A DNA stretch of 64,000 bases from Postechiella sp039985655 (GCA_039985655.1 JBDWSF010000037.1:62001-126000), one strand, 5' to 3'. Shown: positions 19,237 to 29,070, numbered from the stretch's first letter. The notes: generated from the sequence alone by a model not told the origin. Numbers and translations are program-made.

Positions 19237-21558
19237 ATGAAAACTACCATTTTAGGGTATCCAAGAATTGGAAATCAACGTCAATTAAAAAAAGCTTGCG
19301 AAAACTATTGGTCTGGAAAAATAGATAAAAACACACTATTAAAAGTAGGCGAAACTATAAAAAAAGAAAACTGGTTATTGCAAAAAGAAACTGGCATAGA
19401 TTTAATTCCTTCCAACGATTTTTCTTTTTACGATCAAGTATTAGATGCCTGTCTAAGTTTTGGCTGTATTCCTAAACGCTATAACAAACTCAAAAAAGAA
19501 GACCAACTAGATCTTTATTTCGCTATGGCTAGAGGAATTCAAAATGAAGCGGTCGATTGTACAGCCATGGAAATGACAAAATGGTTTGACACTAACTACC
19601 ATTACATTGTTCCTGAATTTGAAAAAGAACAAACTTTTGAGTTTTTCTCAACCAAAATAATTGACGATTATAAAGAAGCTTTAGCTTTAGGCATTAAAAC
19701 CAAACCCGTATTAATTAGTCCTGTTACATTTTTATTACTTGGAAAAGAAAAAGAAGCAAGCTTCAATAAATTAGACCTTTTACCAAAACTACTCCCTGTA
19801 TATTTTGAAATAATTTCTGAGTTAATCGATCAAGGTGTTGAATATATTCAATTTGACGAACCTTGCTTAGCGCTTGATTTATCAGAAAAAGAAAGACTTG
19901 CTATAAAGTCAACTTATAATGCTTTACACGCAACTTTTCCCCAATTAAAAATTTTTCTTGCTAATTATTTTGATTGCTATGGAGAAAATTTAGATTTAGC
20001 ACTTCAACTTCCAGTAGATACGTTACATTTAGATTTAGTGAGATGCCCTTCCCAATTAAATGACATTTTAGAATCTAAAAACTATAACCCAAACACCAAA
20101 CTGTCATTAGGTCTAATCGATGGAAGAAACATTTGGAAAAACAACTTTGATAGTTCTTTACAAACCATTGAAACAGCTTCCAAAAGAATTAAATCAGAAA
20201 ATATGTGGATTGCATCGTCTTGCTCATTGCTCCACTCCCCTTATGATTTGGATTTAGAAACTAACCAGAAAAATTTACCTGCAGAAGTAAAACAATGGCT
20301 TGCTTTTTCTAAACAAAAATTACAGGAAATCAGAAATTTAAAAGGGTTAGCCTCTTCTAATTATAAAGAATTTAATAAAGAACTTGAAGACAATAGAATT
20401 GCAAATGCAAACAGAAAATCTTCAACACTTATCCATAACGAAAAAGTAAAAAATAGAGTTTTAGCATTAAACGAATCTGACAGTAAAAGGCAAAATGTAT
20501 TTAAAACTAGACAATCAAAACAAAAAGAAGCCTTAAAACTTCCTTTATTCCCAACAACAACGATAGGCTCTTTTCCACAAACTAAAGAAGTAAGAAGTTG
20601 GAGGTCTAAATTAAAAAAGGGTATTTTATCAGAAACTGAATATGATAAGTTAATTGCAAAAGAAACAGAAGACTCTATTCGTTTTCAAGAAGAAATAGGT
20701 TTAGACGTCTTAGTTCACGGTGAATTTGAGCGTAATGACATGGTTGAATATTTTGGTGAAAAATTAAACGGATTTGCTTTTAGCAGTTTTGGTTGGGTAC
20801 AGAGTTATGGTAGTCGATGTGTAAAACCTCCTATTTTATTTGGTGATGTGTCTCGAGACAACCCTATGACATTAAAATGGTCAACCTATTCACAATCTCT
20901 AACAGCGCTTCCTGTAAAAGGCATGCTCACCGGACCGGTTACAATATTGCAATGGTCTTTTGTTCGTAATGATCAAACCAGACAAACCACCTGCAACCAA
21001 ATTGCATTAGCCATTAGAGATGAAGTTTCTGATTTGGAAAATAACGGTATAAAAATTATTCAAATTGACGAGCCTGCAATTCGCGAAGGCTTACCGCTTA
21101 GAAAAGAAGATTGGGAACACTATTTAAATTGGGCTGTAAAAGCATTTAGAATATCTTCTAGTTCTGTAAAAGACGAAACTCAAATTCATACACACATGTG
21201 CTATTCTGAATTTAATGACATTATTTCTAATATTGCTGATATGGATGCCGATGTTATCACTATAGAAACATCGCGTTCTGAAATGGAATTACTAGATGTT
21301 TTTGTGAATTTTAAATACCCTAACGAAATTGGACCTGGCGTTTACGATATTCATTCTCCAAGAGTACCGTCTCTGACAGAAATTGAATACTTACTAGTAA
21401 AAGCAAAAAATGTTTTACCGAAAGAACACATTTGGGTAAACCCAGATTGCGGATTAAAAACCAGAGATTGGCCAGAAACAAAAACGGCTTTAGAAAATTT
21501 AGTAAAAGCAGCCTTAAAATTAAGAGAGAAAGAAAGTACCAAACTCGAATTAGTTTAA
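19237..21558 (+). CDS. metE: Cobalamin-independent methionine synthase
   Basis: Transfers a methyl group from 5-methyltetrahydropteroyl-triglutamate to homocysteine, the last step of methionine synthesis, without B12. 773 residues, standard length, with the N-terminal duplicated barrel (MKTTILGYPRIGNQRQLKKA) and a catalytic C-terminal barrel starting about residue 440 (LPLFPTTTIGSFPQT). Zinc ligands are visible: His653 and Cys655 in HTHMCYSEF and Cys738 in NPDCGLKTR. It has its own promoter box and terminator and is divergent from an Lrp-type regulator. Confidence 0.97.
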   Translation: MKTTILGYPRIGNQRQLKKACENYWSGKIDKNTLLKVGETIKKENWLLQKETGIDLIPSNDFSFYDQVLDACLSFGCIPKRYNKLKKEDQLDLYFAMARGIQNEAVDCTAMEMTKWFDTNYHYIVPEFEKEQTFEFFSTKIIDDYKEALALGIKTKPVLISPVTFLLLGKEKEASFNKLDLLPKLLPVYFEIISELIDQGVEYIQFDEPCLALDLSEKERLAIKSTYNALHATFPQLKIFLANYFDCYGENLDLALQLPVDTLHLDLVRCPSQLNDILESKNYNPNTKLSLGLIDGRNIWKNNFDSSLQTIETASKRIKSENMWIASSCSLLHSPYDLDLETNQKNLPAEVKQWLAFSKQKLQEIRNLKGLASSNYKEFNKELEDNRIANANRKSSTLIHNEKVKNRVLALNESDSKRQNVFKTRQSKQKEALKLPLFPTTTIGSFPQTKEVRSWRSKLKKGILSETEYDKLIAKETEDSIRFQEEIGLDVLVHGEFERNDMVEYFGEKLNGFAFSSFGWVQSYGSRCVKPPILFGDVSRDNPMTLKWSTYSQSLTALPVKGMLTGPVTILQWSFVRNDQTRQTTCNQIALAIRDEVSDLENNGIKIIQIDEPAIREGLPLRKEDWEHYLNWAVKAFRISSSSVKDETQIHTHMCYSEFNDIISNIADMDADVITIETSRSEMELLDVFVNFKYPNEIGPGVYDIHSPRVPSLTEIEYLLVKAKNVLPKEHIWVNPDCGLKTRDWPETKTALENLVKAALKLREKESTKLELV

Positions 21559-21566
21559 TACGCATA

Positions 21567-21606
21567 AAAAATCCTTAGAATTGAAATTTCAACTCTAAGG
21601 ATTTTA
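21567..21606. terminator. Bidirectional terminator after metE
   Basis: AAAATCCTTAGA / TCTAAGGATTTT outer stem, with TTGAAATTTCAA as a self-complementary inner part and a single A-C mismatch. It lies between metE (+) and the convergent lipoprotein gene. Confidence 0.85.
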
Positions 21607-21624
21607 TTTTTATATTTTATTCTA

Positions 21625-22584
21625 TTATAAATAAGTAATATCAAAGCTTCCTTCGGTAACTTCATACTTTTCATCTGCTGACAAAAAAGAAGTAGCGGTA
21701 AATTCAAAAGTTCCAACAATATGTTTATTAGCTACATCATGTGTTGTTATTATAACCTTTCCTGCATCAGAAGCATAACTCTCTGAAAAAGACTTGCTAT
21801 ATAAACCACTTGGGATTGAAAATGTAGAAAGCTCATATTCTCCAGGTACTACATTAGCGTCTAAATTTAAACCTATAGTTTCTAAATTATTTTTAGTCGC
21901 ACTAATTCCAATATTGTTAATACCTCCTAAGCTAACAGCCATACCTTGAACAGCATCCTCTATAAACTCTACGCCGTCTACTTTTGCAAAAAAAGAATTA
22001 GCACTATTACTTGGTAAAATATCTGTACCATAAGACACGTTATTAAATGTCCCATTTGTAAATTCTTTAGCTCCTTTTTCTACATTATGCCCTGTAAATA
22101 AAAATGTCCCTGATATGGTTTTATTTTCTTCATCAATTTCAGTAATTACAACCTCACCTTGCGACGTCATAAAATCGGTTACACCAATCCATACATCACC
22201 TTCTCCTGTTAGCGTATTTTCGCTATAAGTTACACTATTAACTCCAATAGTATTACTAGTAACTCCAACCTCATAAGTTCCTGTCTTATCCGCAAAAAGA
22301 GTTAAAATAAAAGACTCTTGATCACTTCCTTTAAAGGCTGTTATATTCATAACCCCACCTGCCAAAGTTCCAATTACATTATCAGCCTCATAAGTCTCGC
22401 CATCAAAATCAACTTGAAAAACGCCAAGTTCAGAATTGTTATCTGTTGGGTTTTCAATAGGATTTCCATTAGAATCTACAGCCTGATCAGGTATCTCACC
22501 ATCATAAGGTTCAATATTACAAGAAGAAAAAAACAAAAAAGAAACTAAGACTGTGTAGGCTAAACAAGATTTTAATGTATTCAT
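21625..22584 (-). CDS. Lipoprotein with duplicated DUF6252-like domain
   Basis: 319 residues from the ATG at 22584; the longer frame adds 11 residues before a good lipoprotein signal (MNTLKSCLAYTVLV, lipobox FFSSC). The mature part is two similar halves of about 120 residues, each opening with an F-x-x-x-V/F-D-G-x-x-[FY] strand (FQVDFDGETYEAD; FFAKVDGVEFIED) and closing with an F-x-F-T strand then a T-x-G-x-F strand. This resembles the DUF6252 family of Bacteroidetes lipoproteins. Function unknown. It lies 39 bp downstream of the MFS gene and is probably co-transcribed with it. Confidence 0.75.
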   Translation of the reverse strand: MNTLKSCLAYTVLVSFLFFSSCNIEPYDGEIPDQAVDSNGNPIENPTDNNSELGVFQVDFDGETYEADNVIGTLAGGVMNITAFKGSDQESFILTLFADKTGTYEVGVTSNTIGVNSVTYSENTLTGEGDVWIGVTDFMTSQGEVVITEIDEENKTISGTFLFTGHNVEKGAKEFTNGTFNNVSYGTDILPSNSANSFFAKVDGVEFIEDAVQGMAVSLGGINNIGISATKNNLETIGLNLDANVVPGEYELSTFSIPSGLYSKSFSESYASDAGKVIITTHDVANKHIVGTFEFTATSFLSADEKYEVTEGSFDITYL

Positions 22585-22623
22585 AAAAGTATGATGTAGG
22601 TTTATATCCGCAAACATACAATT

Positions 22624-24018
22624 TTATTCATTTTCTGACGCATTTTTTGGTACTCGATATAATAAAATAATACCCCATAAAAAGAAAACAAACAAAAACA
22701 ATATAGCATTTCGCATGCTACCCGTAATTTGATCTATAGTAGCAAAAATCACCATACCAATTACAATCCCTATTTTTTCGGCGACATCATAAAAACTAAA
22801 ATAAGAAGTTGTGTCTTCGGTTTCTGGTAAAAATTTTGAATAGGTAGAACGCGCTAAAGACTGAACGCCGCCCATTACCAATCCAACAAAACCAGCTGCT
22901 ATATAGAACTGAACAGGTGTTTTCATAAAGTAAGCATAAAAACAAAGTGCCATCCATATAAAATTAACAACAATAAGTGTATTTATATTTCCAAACTTAG
23001 CAGAAGCTCGAGATGTTAAAAAAGCCCCAAGTATAGCGACTAGTTGTATAACCAATATACTAACAATTAGTCCTGTTGTTTTTGCACCATCATCTACCCA
23101 TGCGATTTCCTCTTCCCCAAAATACACAGCGATCAACATAATGGTTTGCACCGCCATACTAAACACAAAAAACGCATATAAATAACGTTTCAATCTCAAA
23201 TCTTGTTTAAGTTGCTTCCAAACTAATCTTAATTCTTTTAATCCGTTAAACACAACAGCCGTGGTAACTTTATGTCCTGAAGATGCTCCATCTGGCAAAA
23301 AATAAAATGAGTATTGACTAAATAAAGCCCACCATACTCCAACAGTTATAAAAGAAATTTTCATCGCTTCAAAAGAAGCACCTTCTCTCGCTTCTTTTAA
23401 TGCTAATACAATTTCTTCTTCTGTACCTGTCTTAATTATATGATCAGAAATACTAATATCAAAACCAAACCATTCGGGTTTCATTACCATAGCTAAATTC
23501 AAAAGAAGTAAAAGCACACTTCCTAAATATCCCATTGAGAATCCTCGGGCACTAATTTCATCTTGCTGCTCAGGAAAAGCTATATCTGGCAAATATGAAT
23601 TATAAAACACCAAACTACCCCAATAGCCAATCAATCCCATAAAGTAGAATAACAAACTTAAATGTATTTTTTCTGGAGTAATATCAAACCAATATAATCC
23701 AATACATCCCGCACTACCTAAATAACAAAAGAACTTTAAGAAACTCTTTTTATTCCCTACATAATCTGCTATTCCAGATAAAATAGGGGATGTAAATGCG
23801 ACCACCAAAAAGGTAAAAGCTGTAACAAAGGTTATAAGCGCTGTACTTTTAAACTCCATTCCGAAAGCAACAACCGTTTTTATTTCTGAAAGAAATAATG
23901 CGGAATAAAATATAGGAAATATTGAAGAGGCTATAGTTAAGGTATACACCGAGTTTGCCCAATCGTAAAACGCCCATGCATTTAGAAGTTTTTTACTTCC
24001 TTTTTTAAGTTGATTCAT
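22624..24018 (-). CDS. MFS transporter, UMF1/Atg22-like
   Basis: 464 residues with about 12 membrane segments. The N-terminal AWAFYDWANSVYTLTIASSI is the signature of the UMF1 subfamily, related to fungal Atg22 vacuolar effluxers. A long hydrophilic loop at about 180-235 and the LKELRLVWKQLKQD loop split the two halves. The substrate is unknown; amino-acid efflux is a guess from the fungal relatives. A perfect -7 box lies upstream at 24052-24059. Confidence 0.88.
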   Translation of the reverse strand: MNQLKKGSKKLLNAWAFYDWANSVYTLTIASSIFPIFYSALFLSEIKTVVAFGMEFKSTALITFVTAFTFLVVAFTSPILSGIADYVGNKKSFLKFFCYLGSAGCIGLYWFDITPEKIHLSLLFYFMGLIGYWGSLVFYNSYLPDIAFPEQQDEISARGFSMGYLGSVLLLLLNLAMVMKPEWFGFDISISDHIIKTGTEEEIVLALKEAREGASFEAMKISFITVGVWWALFSQYSFYFLPDGASSGHKVTTAVVFNGLKELRLVWKQLKQDLRLKRYLYAFFVFSMAVQTIMLIAVYFGEEEIAWVDDGAKTTGLIVSILVIQLVAILGAFLTSRASAKFGNINTLIVVNFIWMALCFYAYFMKTPVQFYIAAGFVGLVMGGVQSLARSTYSKFLPETEDTTSYFSFYDVAEKIGIVIGMVIFATIDQITGSMRNAILFLFVFFLWGIILLYRVPKNASENE

Positions 24019-24051
24019 ATAATATATTTAGCTATAAATAAACTTTTATCA

Positions 24052-24059
24052 CAAAATTA
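24052..24059 (-). promoter_or_regulatory. -7 box of the MFS gene promoter
   Basis: TAATTTTG on the - strand, a full TAnnTTTG match; predicted leader of about 27 nt to the ATG at 24018. Confidence 0.55.
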
Positions 24060-24120
24060 TGAGATCCCAATATTCATTGGGATTATTAAAATATTCATTT
24101 GTTTTAATGACTATTTTAAT

Positions 24121-24149
24121 AAAAAAAGCTGCCCTTTTATGAGCAGCTT
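24121..24149 (-). terminator. Terminator of the M48 gene
   Basis: On the - strand AAGCTGC / GCAGCTT stem with a 10-nt loop followed by T5-7; 41 bp beyond the stop of the M48 protease gene. Confidence 0.8.
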
Positions 24150-24189
24150 CTAAAGTAAACAAATATTTTATTTGAACGATAATAAATTA

Positions 24190-25005
24190 TTATCTAAATG
24201 ATGTTACACCAAATTTTTTAGCTTCTTCCACTGCTTTAGGTGCTAATGCGGTAAGATTTGCTATTCTAGAATCGTTAGATGGGTGCGTACTTAACATTTC
24301 TGGTGGTGCCTCTCCTCCACTATTTGCTTTCATACGTTTCCATAACTCTGCTGCTTCTGCGGGGTTATAACCTGCAACTGCCATTAAGTATAAACCAATT
24401 TTATCAGCTTCTGTTTCATGACTTCTACTAAAAGGCAACATACCTAAAACGTTAGAACCGACACCATAATATTGATTAAATGCATTTTTAGTTTCCTCAT
24501 CTTTAATGGCTACATTTCCTGCCACAGCTAAACCTTGTTGCACATAAGAAGCACTCATACGTTGTTGTCCGTGATTTGCTAAGGCGTGAGCTACTTCATG
24601 TCCCATAATTGCTGCAACTCCAGTTTCTCCATTTGCTATTGGTAAAATCCCCGTATAGAATACAATTTTACCACCTGGCATACACCAAGCATTTACGGTT
24701 TCATCGTTTACTAAATTATATTCCCACTTATAATCATTTAAATAACCCGCATGTCCATTAGCATTCAACCAACGCTCTGCAGCAACAGCAATCCGCTGCC
24801 CTACACGAGTTATCATCTCTGCGTCTTTTGTACCTGTTATAACCTTATTATCTGTTAAAAACTGATCGTATTGAGCAAAAGCACTTGGAAACAATTGAGA
24901 ATTAGGCACTAAAGCCATAGTCTTTTTTCCTGTAAATGGATTTGTAGCACAAGACGCTATTAAAGCAACAGTACCAACCATTAAAAGTGTGTTTTTTATT
25001 TTCAT
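24190..25005 (-). CDS. M48 family metalloprotease lipoprotein
   Basis: 271 residues. A lipoprotein signal (lipobox IASC, Cys19) is followed by a single M48 peptidase domain related to E. coli LoiP/YcaL and mitochondrial Oma1. Zinc site: HEVAH (His136, Glu137, His140) and Glu197 with Asp201 in SHETEADKIGL. Expected in the periplasm, attached to a membrane, taking part in envelope protein quality control (family knowledge). No membrane segments beyond the signal. Has its own terminator. Confidence 0.93.
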   Translation of the reverse strand: MKIKNTLLMVGTVALIASCATNPFTGKKTMALVPNSQLFPSAFAQYDQFLTDNKVITGTKDAEMITRVGQRIAVAAERWLNANGHAGYLNDYKWEYNLVNDETVNAWCMPGGKIVFYTGILPIANGETGVAAIMGHEVAHALANHGQQRMSASYVQQGLAVAGNVAIKDEETKNAFNQYYGVGSNVLGMLPFSRSHETEADKIGLYLMAVAGYNPAEAAELWKRMKANSGGEAPPEMLSTHPSNDSRIANLTALAPKAVEEAKKFGVTSFR

Positions 25006-25161
25006 TCTTCTAGGGTTTATAGTTTATAAAAATACAAAAATTGTACCTTGTAATAATTATGACACAGGATTTTTTTTAAAGTCACCTTAAAAATAATATT
25101 TATCTTTAATGTCATGTTTTTCCATAATAAACGACCTAAATTTTAGTAAAAAACATATAAA

Positions 25162-25638
25162 ATGAAAAAAATAGTTATTCTTTGTTTGGGGTTATTCTTT
25201 TTAAATTGCAAAAGCAACGCACAAAAAGAAAAAAAAATATATAAAGTTTCAAAAACAGAAACAGAATGGAAAACACAATTATCTGAAATGGAATTTTATG
25301 TTTTACGTAAAGCAGGAACTGAACGCGCTTTCACCAGTCCTTTAAATAAAAATTACAAAGCAGGACTTTATTCCTGTTCAGCTTGTAATACGCCTTTATT
25401 TAAAAGTGAAAATAAATTTGATTCTGGCACAGGATGGCCAAGTTTTGATAAAGAAATAAAAGGTAATATTGATTTTTCTACCGATTATGATTTAGGTTAT
25501 GCCAGAACTGAAGAGCATTGCGGTACCTGTGGCGGCCATTTAGGGCATGTTTTTAATGACGGACCAAAAGATACTACAGGAAAAAGGCATTGTATTAATG
25601 GGGTTTCGCTTAAATTTACACCTAGTAGTTTAGAATAG
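25162..25638 (+). CDS. msrB: Exported methionine-R-sulfoxide reductase MsrB
   Basis: Reduces methionine-R-sulfoxide in proteins. 158 residues: lipoprotein signal (MKKIVILCLGLFFLNC, Cys16), then one MsrB domain. Zinc cysteines are Cys72/Cys75 (SCSAC) and Cys120/Cys123 (HCGTC); the catalytic cysteine is Cys144 in KRHCINGVSL. The lipobox places it in the envelope rather than the cytoplasm, which suggests repair of exported proteins; the electron donor is not in the window. A DinB-like gene follows after 13 bp, likely in the same transcript. Confidence 0.95.
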   Translation: MKKIVILCLGLFFLNCKSNAQKEKKIYKVSKTETEWKTQLSEMEFYVLRKAGTERAFTSPLNKNYKAGLYSCSACNTPLFKSENKFDSGTGWPSFDKEIKGNIDFSTDYDLGYARTEEHCGTCGGHLGHVFNDGPKDTTGKRHCINGVSLKFTPSSLE

Positions 25639-25651
25639 TATATTTGAAAGT

Positions 25652-26203
25652 ATGAACAGTTACCTTGATAGTGTTATTAAACAGTTTGAATATTACAAAA
25701 GTTTAGGGGATAAAACTTTTGATGTTTTAGACTTTGATGATTTACAAAATGAAATTGCAGAAGATGCCAATTCTATTACCATTATTGTAAAACATTTAAA
25801 TGGAAACATGCTAAGTCGATGGACCAACTTTTTAACAGAAGATGGCGAAAAAGAATGGCGTAAACGTGATAGAGAGTTTGAAGATACCTTTACATCTAAA
25901 GATGCTCTTATTGAAAGTTGGAACTTGGGTTGGCAATGTTTGTTTGATGCTATTAAATCGCTTACTGCCTCAGATTTAGAGTCTATAATCTACATTAGAA
26001 ATCAAGGACACACAGTAACTGAAGCTATTAACAGGCAATTGTCACATTATGCTTATCATGTTGGTCAAATTGTACTTTTAGGTAAAGTTTTAAAAGGAAA
26101 AGATTGGCAATCCTTATCTATTGCTAAAGGTGATTCTAAGACATATAATAAAGAGAAATTCAATAAAGAAAAAGGGAAGCGTCATTTTACAGATGACCTT
26201 TGA
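25652..26203 (+). CDS. DUF1572 / DinB-superfamily protein
   Basis: 183 residues, four-helix-bundle type. The three metal-ligand histidines of DinB/YfiT-like folds appear at His48 (VKHLNGNM), His132 and His136 (QLSHYAYHVGQI). DUF1572 members are short DinB-like proteins; some relatives are thiol-dependent transferases or hydrolases. That is notable because bacillithiol deacetylase bshB1 lies in this window, but a thiol link is inference. Likely co-transcribed with msrB. Confidence 0.85.
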   Translation: MNSYLDSVIKQFEYYKSLGDKTFDVLDFDDLQNEIAEDANSITIIVKHLNGNMLSRWTNFLTEDGEKEWRKRDREFEDTFTSKDALIESWNLGWQCLFDAIKSLTASDLESIIYIRNQGHTVTEAINRQLSHYAYHVGQIVLLGKVLKGKDWQSLSIAKGDSKTYNKEKFNKEKGKRHFTDDL

Positions 26204-26304
26204 AAAGAGTCGCAGTATGCAGTCATAGTAGGGTCTTTAATTATTAATATCTAGAAGAAGAACAAAGACTTGTTTGCCATTTTTCTTGGCAACTCGCAAA
26301 AAAA

Positions 26305-27588
26305 TTACGCCTTATGTTTATTTTTAAATGGACGGATTATTAAACGTGCCTCCCTATCGAAACGCACATAATTATACACCCAATTTACAAACACAACCAT
26401 GCGATTTCTAAATCCTATTAAGAAAAATAGGTGGACAAACATCCAAACAAACCATGCAAACACACCTTGAAATTTAAATTTTGGCAGATCGACCACAGCT
26501 TTATTTCGGCCAACGGTAGCCATAGAACCTTTATCTTTATACGTAAAGGGTTTCATTGGTTTTTGCTCTATTAGTTCTAGAATGTTTTCACCCAATAAAT
26601 CGCCTTGCTGAATGGCTGGTTGCGCCATCATGGGGTGACCGTGCGGCATATTTTCGCTTTCCATACAAGCGACATCTCCAATAGCGAAAATGTGATTAAA
26701 ACCTTTTATTTGATTGAACTCGTTTACTACTAGTCTGTTGCCGCGACTAATAAAATCTTCGGCATTCAATCCTTTTATTATCGCACCCTTTACACCTGCT
26801 GCCCAAACTAAAGTAGCAGTCTCGAAGGTCAAGTCTGTATTTGTCGTAACGGTTTTACCATCGTAATTAGTTACTCTAATATTTTTCCAAATATGTACAC
26901 CTAACTCTTCTAAAAAATCTTCAGCTTTTGCCGAAGCGTTATCACTCATCCCTTTTAACAAACAACCACTAGATTGCACAATATTTATTTGCGCTAAACG
27001 GGTGTCTAAATCGGGGTAATCTTTTGGTAGAATTCCTTTTTTAATTTCTGCTAGTGCGCCTGCTAACTCCACACCAGTTGGCCCACCTCCAACGATAACG
27101 AAATTCATAAGTGCATTTCGTTCATTTAAATCAGAAGTTAACAAAGCTTCTTCAAAATTTTCGAGAATTAAACTTCTTAAATTTAAAGATTGCGGTATGG
27201 TTTTCATGGCCATACTATGTTTTTCTATTTCAGAATTACCAAAATAATTAGTTTTAGAACCCGATGCAACAACTAAATAATCAAAATCTAAATCTCCTAT
27301 ATTGGTTTGAACACTGTTCTTTTCGATATCAATTTCATTTACATTGGCTAATCTAAAATGAAAATTAGGAAAATCTTTTAGTATTTTACGAATAGGATAT
27401 GCTATCGAATCTGGCTCTAAACCTCCCGTAGACACCTGATACAAAAGCGGTTGAAATGTATGATAATTATGTTTATCTAATAGAACAACTTGTACTTCCT
27501 GTTTCGATAATTTTTTTGCTAAAGAAACCCCTGCAAATCCACCTCCTATAATAACAATTCGCGGATAACTCGATCTAGGTATGTTCAT
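26305..27588 (-). CDS. ndh: Type II NADH:quinone oxidoreductase
   Basis: A single-subunit, non-proton-pumping NADH dehydrogenase that passes electrons to quinone. 427 residues from the ATG at 27588. The longer frame (27609) would begin inside the predicted promoter box, so it is rejected. FAD-binding GGGFAG lies near residue 15-20, the NADH-binding motif in VIVGGGPTGVELAGA near 165, the second FAD motif in FAIGDVACME near 310. The C-terminal FLIGFRNRMVVFVNWVYNYV is the membrane-anchoring amphipathic/hydrophobic region. Divergent from lpd. Confidence 0.92.
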   Translation of the reverse strand: MNIPRSSYPRIVIIGGGFAGVSLAKKLSKQEVQVVLLDKHNYHTFQPLLYQVSTGGLEPDSIAYPIRKILKDFPNFHFRLANVNEIDIEKNSVQTNIGDLDFDYLVVASGSKTNYFGNSEIEKHSMAMKTIPQSLNLRSLILENFEEALLTSDLNERNALMNFVIVGGGPTGVELAGALAEIKKGILPKDYPDLDTRLAQINIVQSSGCLLKGMSDNASAKAEDFLEELGVHIWKNIRVTNYDGKTVTTNTDLTFETATLVWAAGVKGAIIKGLNAEDFISRGNRLVVNEFNQIKGFNHIFAIGDVACMESENMPHGHPMMAQPAIQQGDLLGENILELIEQKPMKPFTYKDKGSMATVGRNKAVVDLPKFKFQGVFAWFVWMFVHLFFLIGFRNRMVVFVNWVYNYVRFDREARLIIRPFKNKHKA

Positions 27589-27606
27589 ATAATTATTGTT
27601 GCAGCG

Positions 27607-27614
27607 CAAAGGTA
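27607..27614 (-). promoter_or_regulatory. -7 box of the ndh promoter
   Basis: TACCTTTG on the - strand, a full TAnnTTTG match, predicting transcription start near 27600 and a leader of about 12 nt. It rules out a start codon at 27609. Confidence 0.6.
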
Positions 27615-27693
27615 GTAAAAGATATAAAATTATAGGTTTCTAAATTCTTTATTCAAAATCGATTTCGTAAATTCGTACCCTAAAAAATTACAA

Positions 27694-29070
27694 ATGAGTA
27701 AATACGATATTATTGTTCTTGGAAGTGGCCCTGGTGGTTATGTGACTGCAATTAGAGCTTCTCAATTAGGTTTTAAAACTGCTATTGTTGAAAAGGAAAG
27801 TCTTGGTGGCGTTTGTTTAAATTGGGGTTGTATCCCTACAAAAGCATTATTAAAGTCTGCTCAAGTATTTGAATATCTTAAACATGCGGGAGATTACGGA
27901 TTAACTGTTAAAGATTTTGATAAAGATTTTGATGCTGTAGTAAAGCGTAGTCGTGGTGTTGCAGACGGTATGAGTAAGGGAATTGAGTTCTTAATGAAAA
28001 AGAATAAAATTGACGTTATTTCTGGTTACGGAACATTAAAACCTGGTAAAAAAATTGAAGTTGATGGTACTGAATATAGTGCTAACAACATTATAATTGC
28101 TACTGGAGCGCGTTCTCGTGAATTACCAAGTTTGCCTCAAGATGGTAAAAAAGTAATTGGTTATAGAGAAGCGATGAGTCTACCAAAACAACCTAAGAAA
28201 ATGATTGTGGTTGGTTCTGGTGCGATTGGTGTTGAGTTTGCATATTTCTACAACTCTATGGGAACAGAAGTTACCATTGTAGAATATTTACCAAATGTGG
28301 TACCTGTTGAAGATATTGATGTTTCTAAACAATTAGAGCGTTCTTTTAAAAAGAATGGTGTAAAAATAATGACGTCTGCCGAAGTAACTTCTGTTGATAC
28401 ATCTGGAAAAGGTGTTAAAGCAACTGTAAAAACTAAAAAAGGCGAAGAAATTCTTGAAGCTGATGTGATCTTATCTGCAGTTGGAATTAAATCGAATATT
28501 GAAAATATTGGTTTAGAAGATGTTGGTATTGTTGTAGACAGAGATAAAATTATTGTAAACGATTTTTACCAAACTAACATTCCTGGCTATTTTGCTATTG
28601 GAGATGTTACACCTGGACAAGCTTTAGCACATGTCGCTTCCGCGGAAGGGATTCTTTGTGTTGAAAAACTAGCTGGACACCATGTTGAAGCTTTAGATTA
28701 CGGAAACATACCAGGTTGTACATATTGTACTCCTGAAATTGCATCTGTTGGCTTAACCGAACAACAAGCTAAAGACAAAGGTTTAGATATTAAAGTTGGA
28801 AAATTCCCGTTCTCTGCTTCTGGTAAAGCAAGTGCAGGTGGAAATAAAGATGGTTTTGTAAAAGTAATATTTGATGCTAAATATGGAGAATGGTTAGGTT
28901 GCCATATTATTGGTGCTGGTGTTACCGACATGATTGCTGAAGCTGTTGTGGCTAGAAAATTAGAAACTACTGGTCATGATGTATTAAAAGCAGTTCATCC
29001 TCATCCAACTATGAGTGAAGCCATTATGGAAGCTGTTGCTGATGCTTATGATGAGTGTATACATATATAG
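27694..29070 (+). CDS. lpdA: Dihydrolipoyl dehydrogenase
   Basis: The FAD flavoprotein (E3) of 2-oxoacid dehydrogenase complexes and/or the glycine cleavage system. 458 residues. FAD motif GSGPGGYV (10-17), redox-active Cys41 and Cys46 in GGVCLNWGCIPTK, NAD motif VVGSGAIGVEFA (about 173), FAD motif AIGDVTPG (about 302), and the catalytic His437 in HPHPTMSEAI. No E1/E2 genes are adjacent. The stop TAG begins a run of 8-nt tandem repeats, then comes a strong terminator. A TAAATTCG box (one mismatch) at 27668-27675 may be its promoter. Confidence 0.96.
   Translation: MSKYDIIVLGSGPGGYVTAIRASQLGFKTAIVEKESLGGVCLNWGCIPTKALLKSAQVFEYLKHAGDYGLTVKDFDKDFDAVVKRSRGVADGMSKGIEFLMKKNKIDVISGYGTLKPGKKIEVDGTEYSANNIIIATGARSRELPSLPQDGKKVIGYREAMSLPKQPKKMIVVGSGAIGVEFAYFYNSMGTEVTIVEYLPNVVPVEDIDVSKQLERSFKKNGVKIMTSAEVTSVDTSGKGVKATVKTKKGEEILEADVILSAVGIKSNIENIGLEDVGIVVDRDKIIVNDFYQTNIPGYFAIGDVTPGQALAHVASAEGILCVEKLAGHHVEALDYGNIPGCTYCTPEIASVGLTEQQAKDKGLDIKVGKFPFSASGKASAGGNKDGFVKVIFDAKYGEWLGCHIIGAGVTDMIAEAVVARKLETTGHDVLKAVHPHPTMSEAIMEAVADAYDECIHI

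Noticed and set aside
26265..26290. TTGCCA / TGGCAA hairpin after ndh as a terminator
   Set aside because: Only six pairs and no T-run on either strand in the right place.
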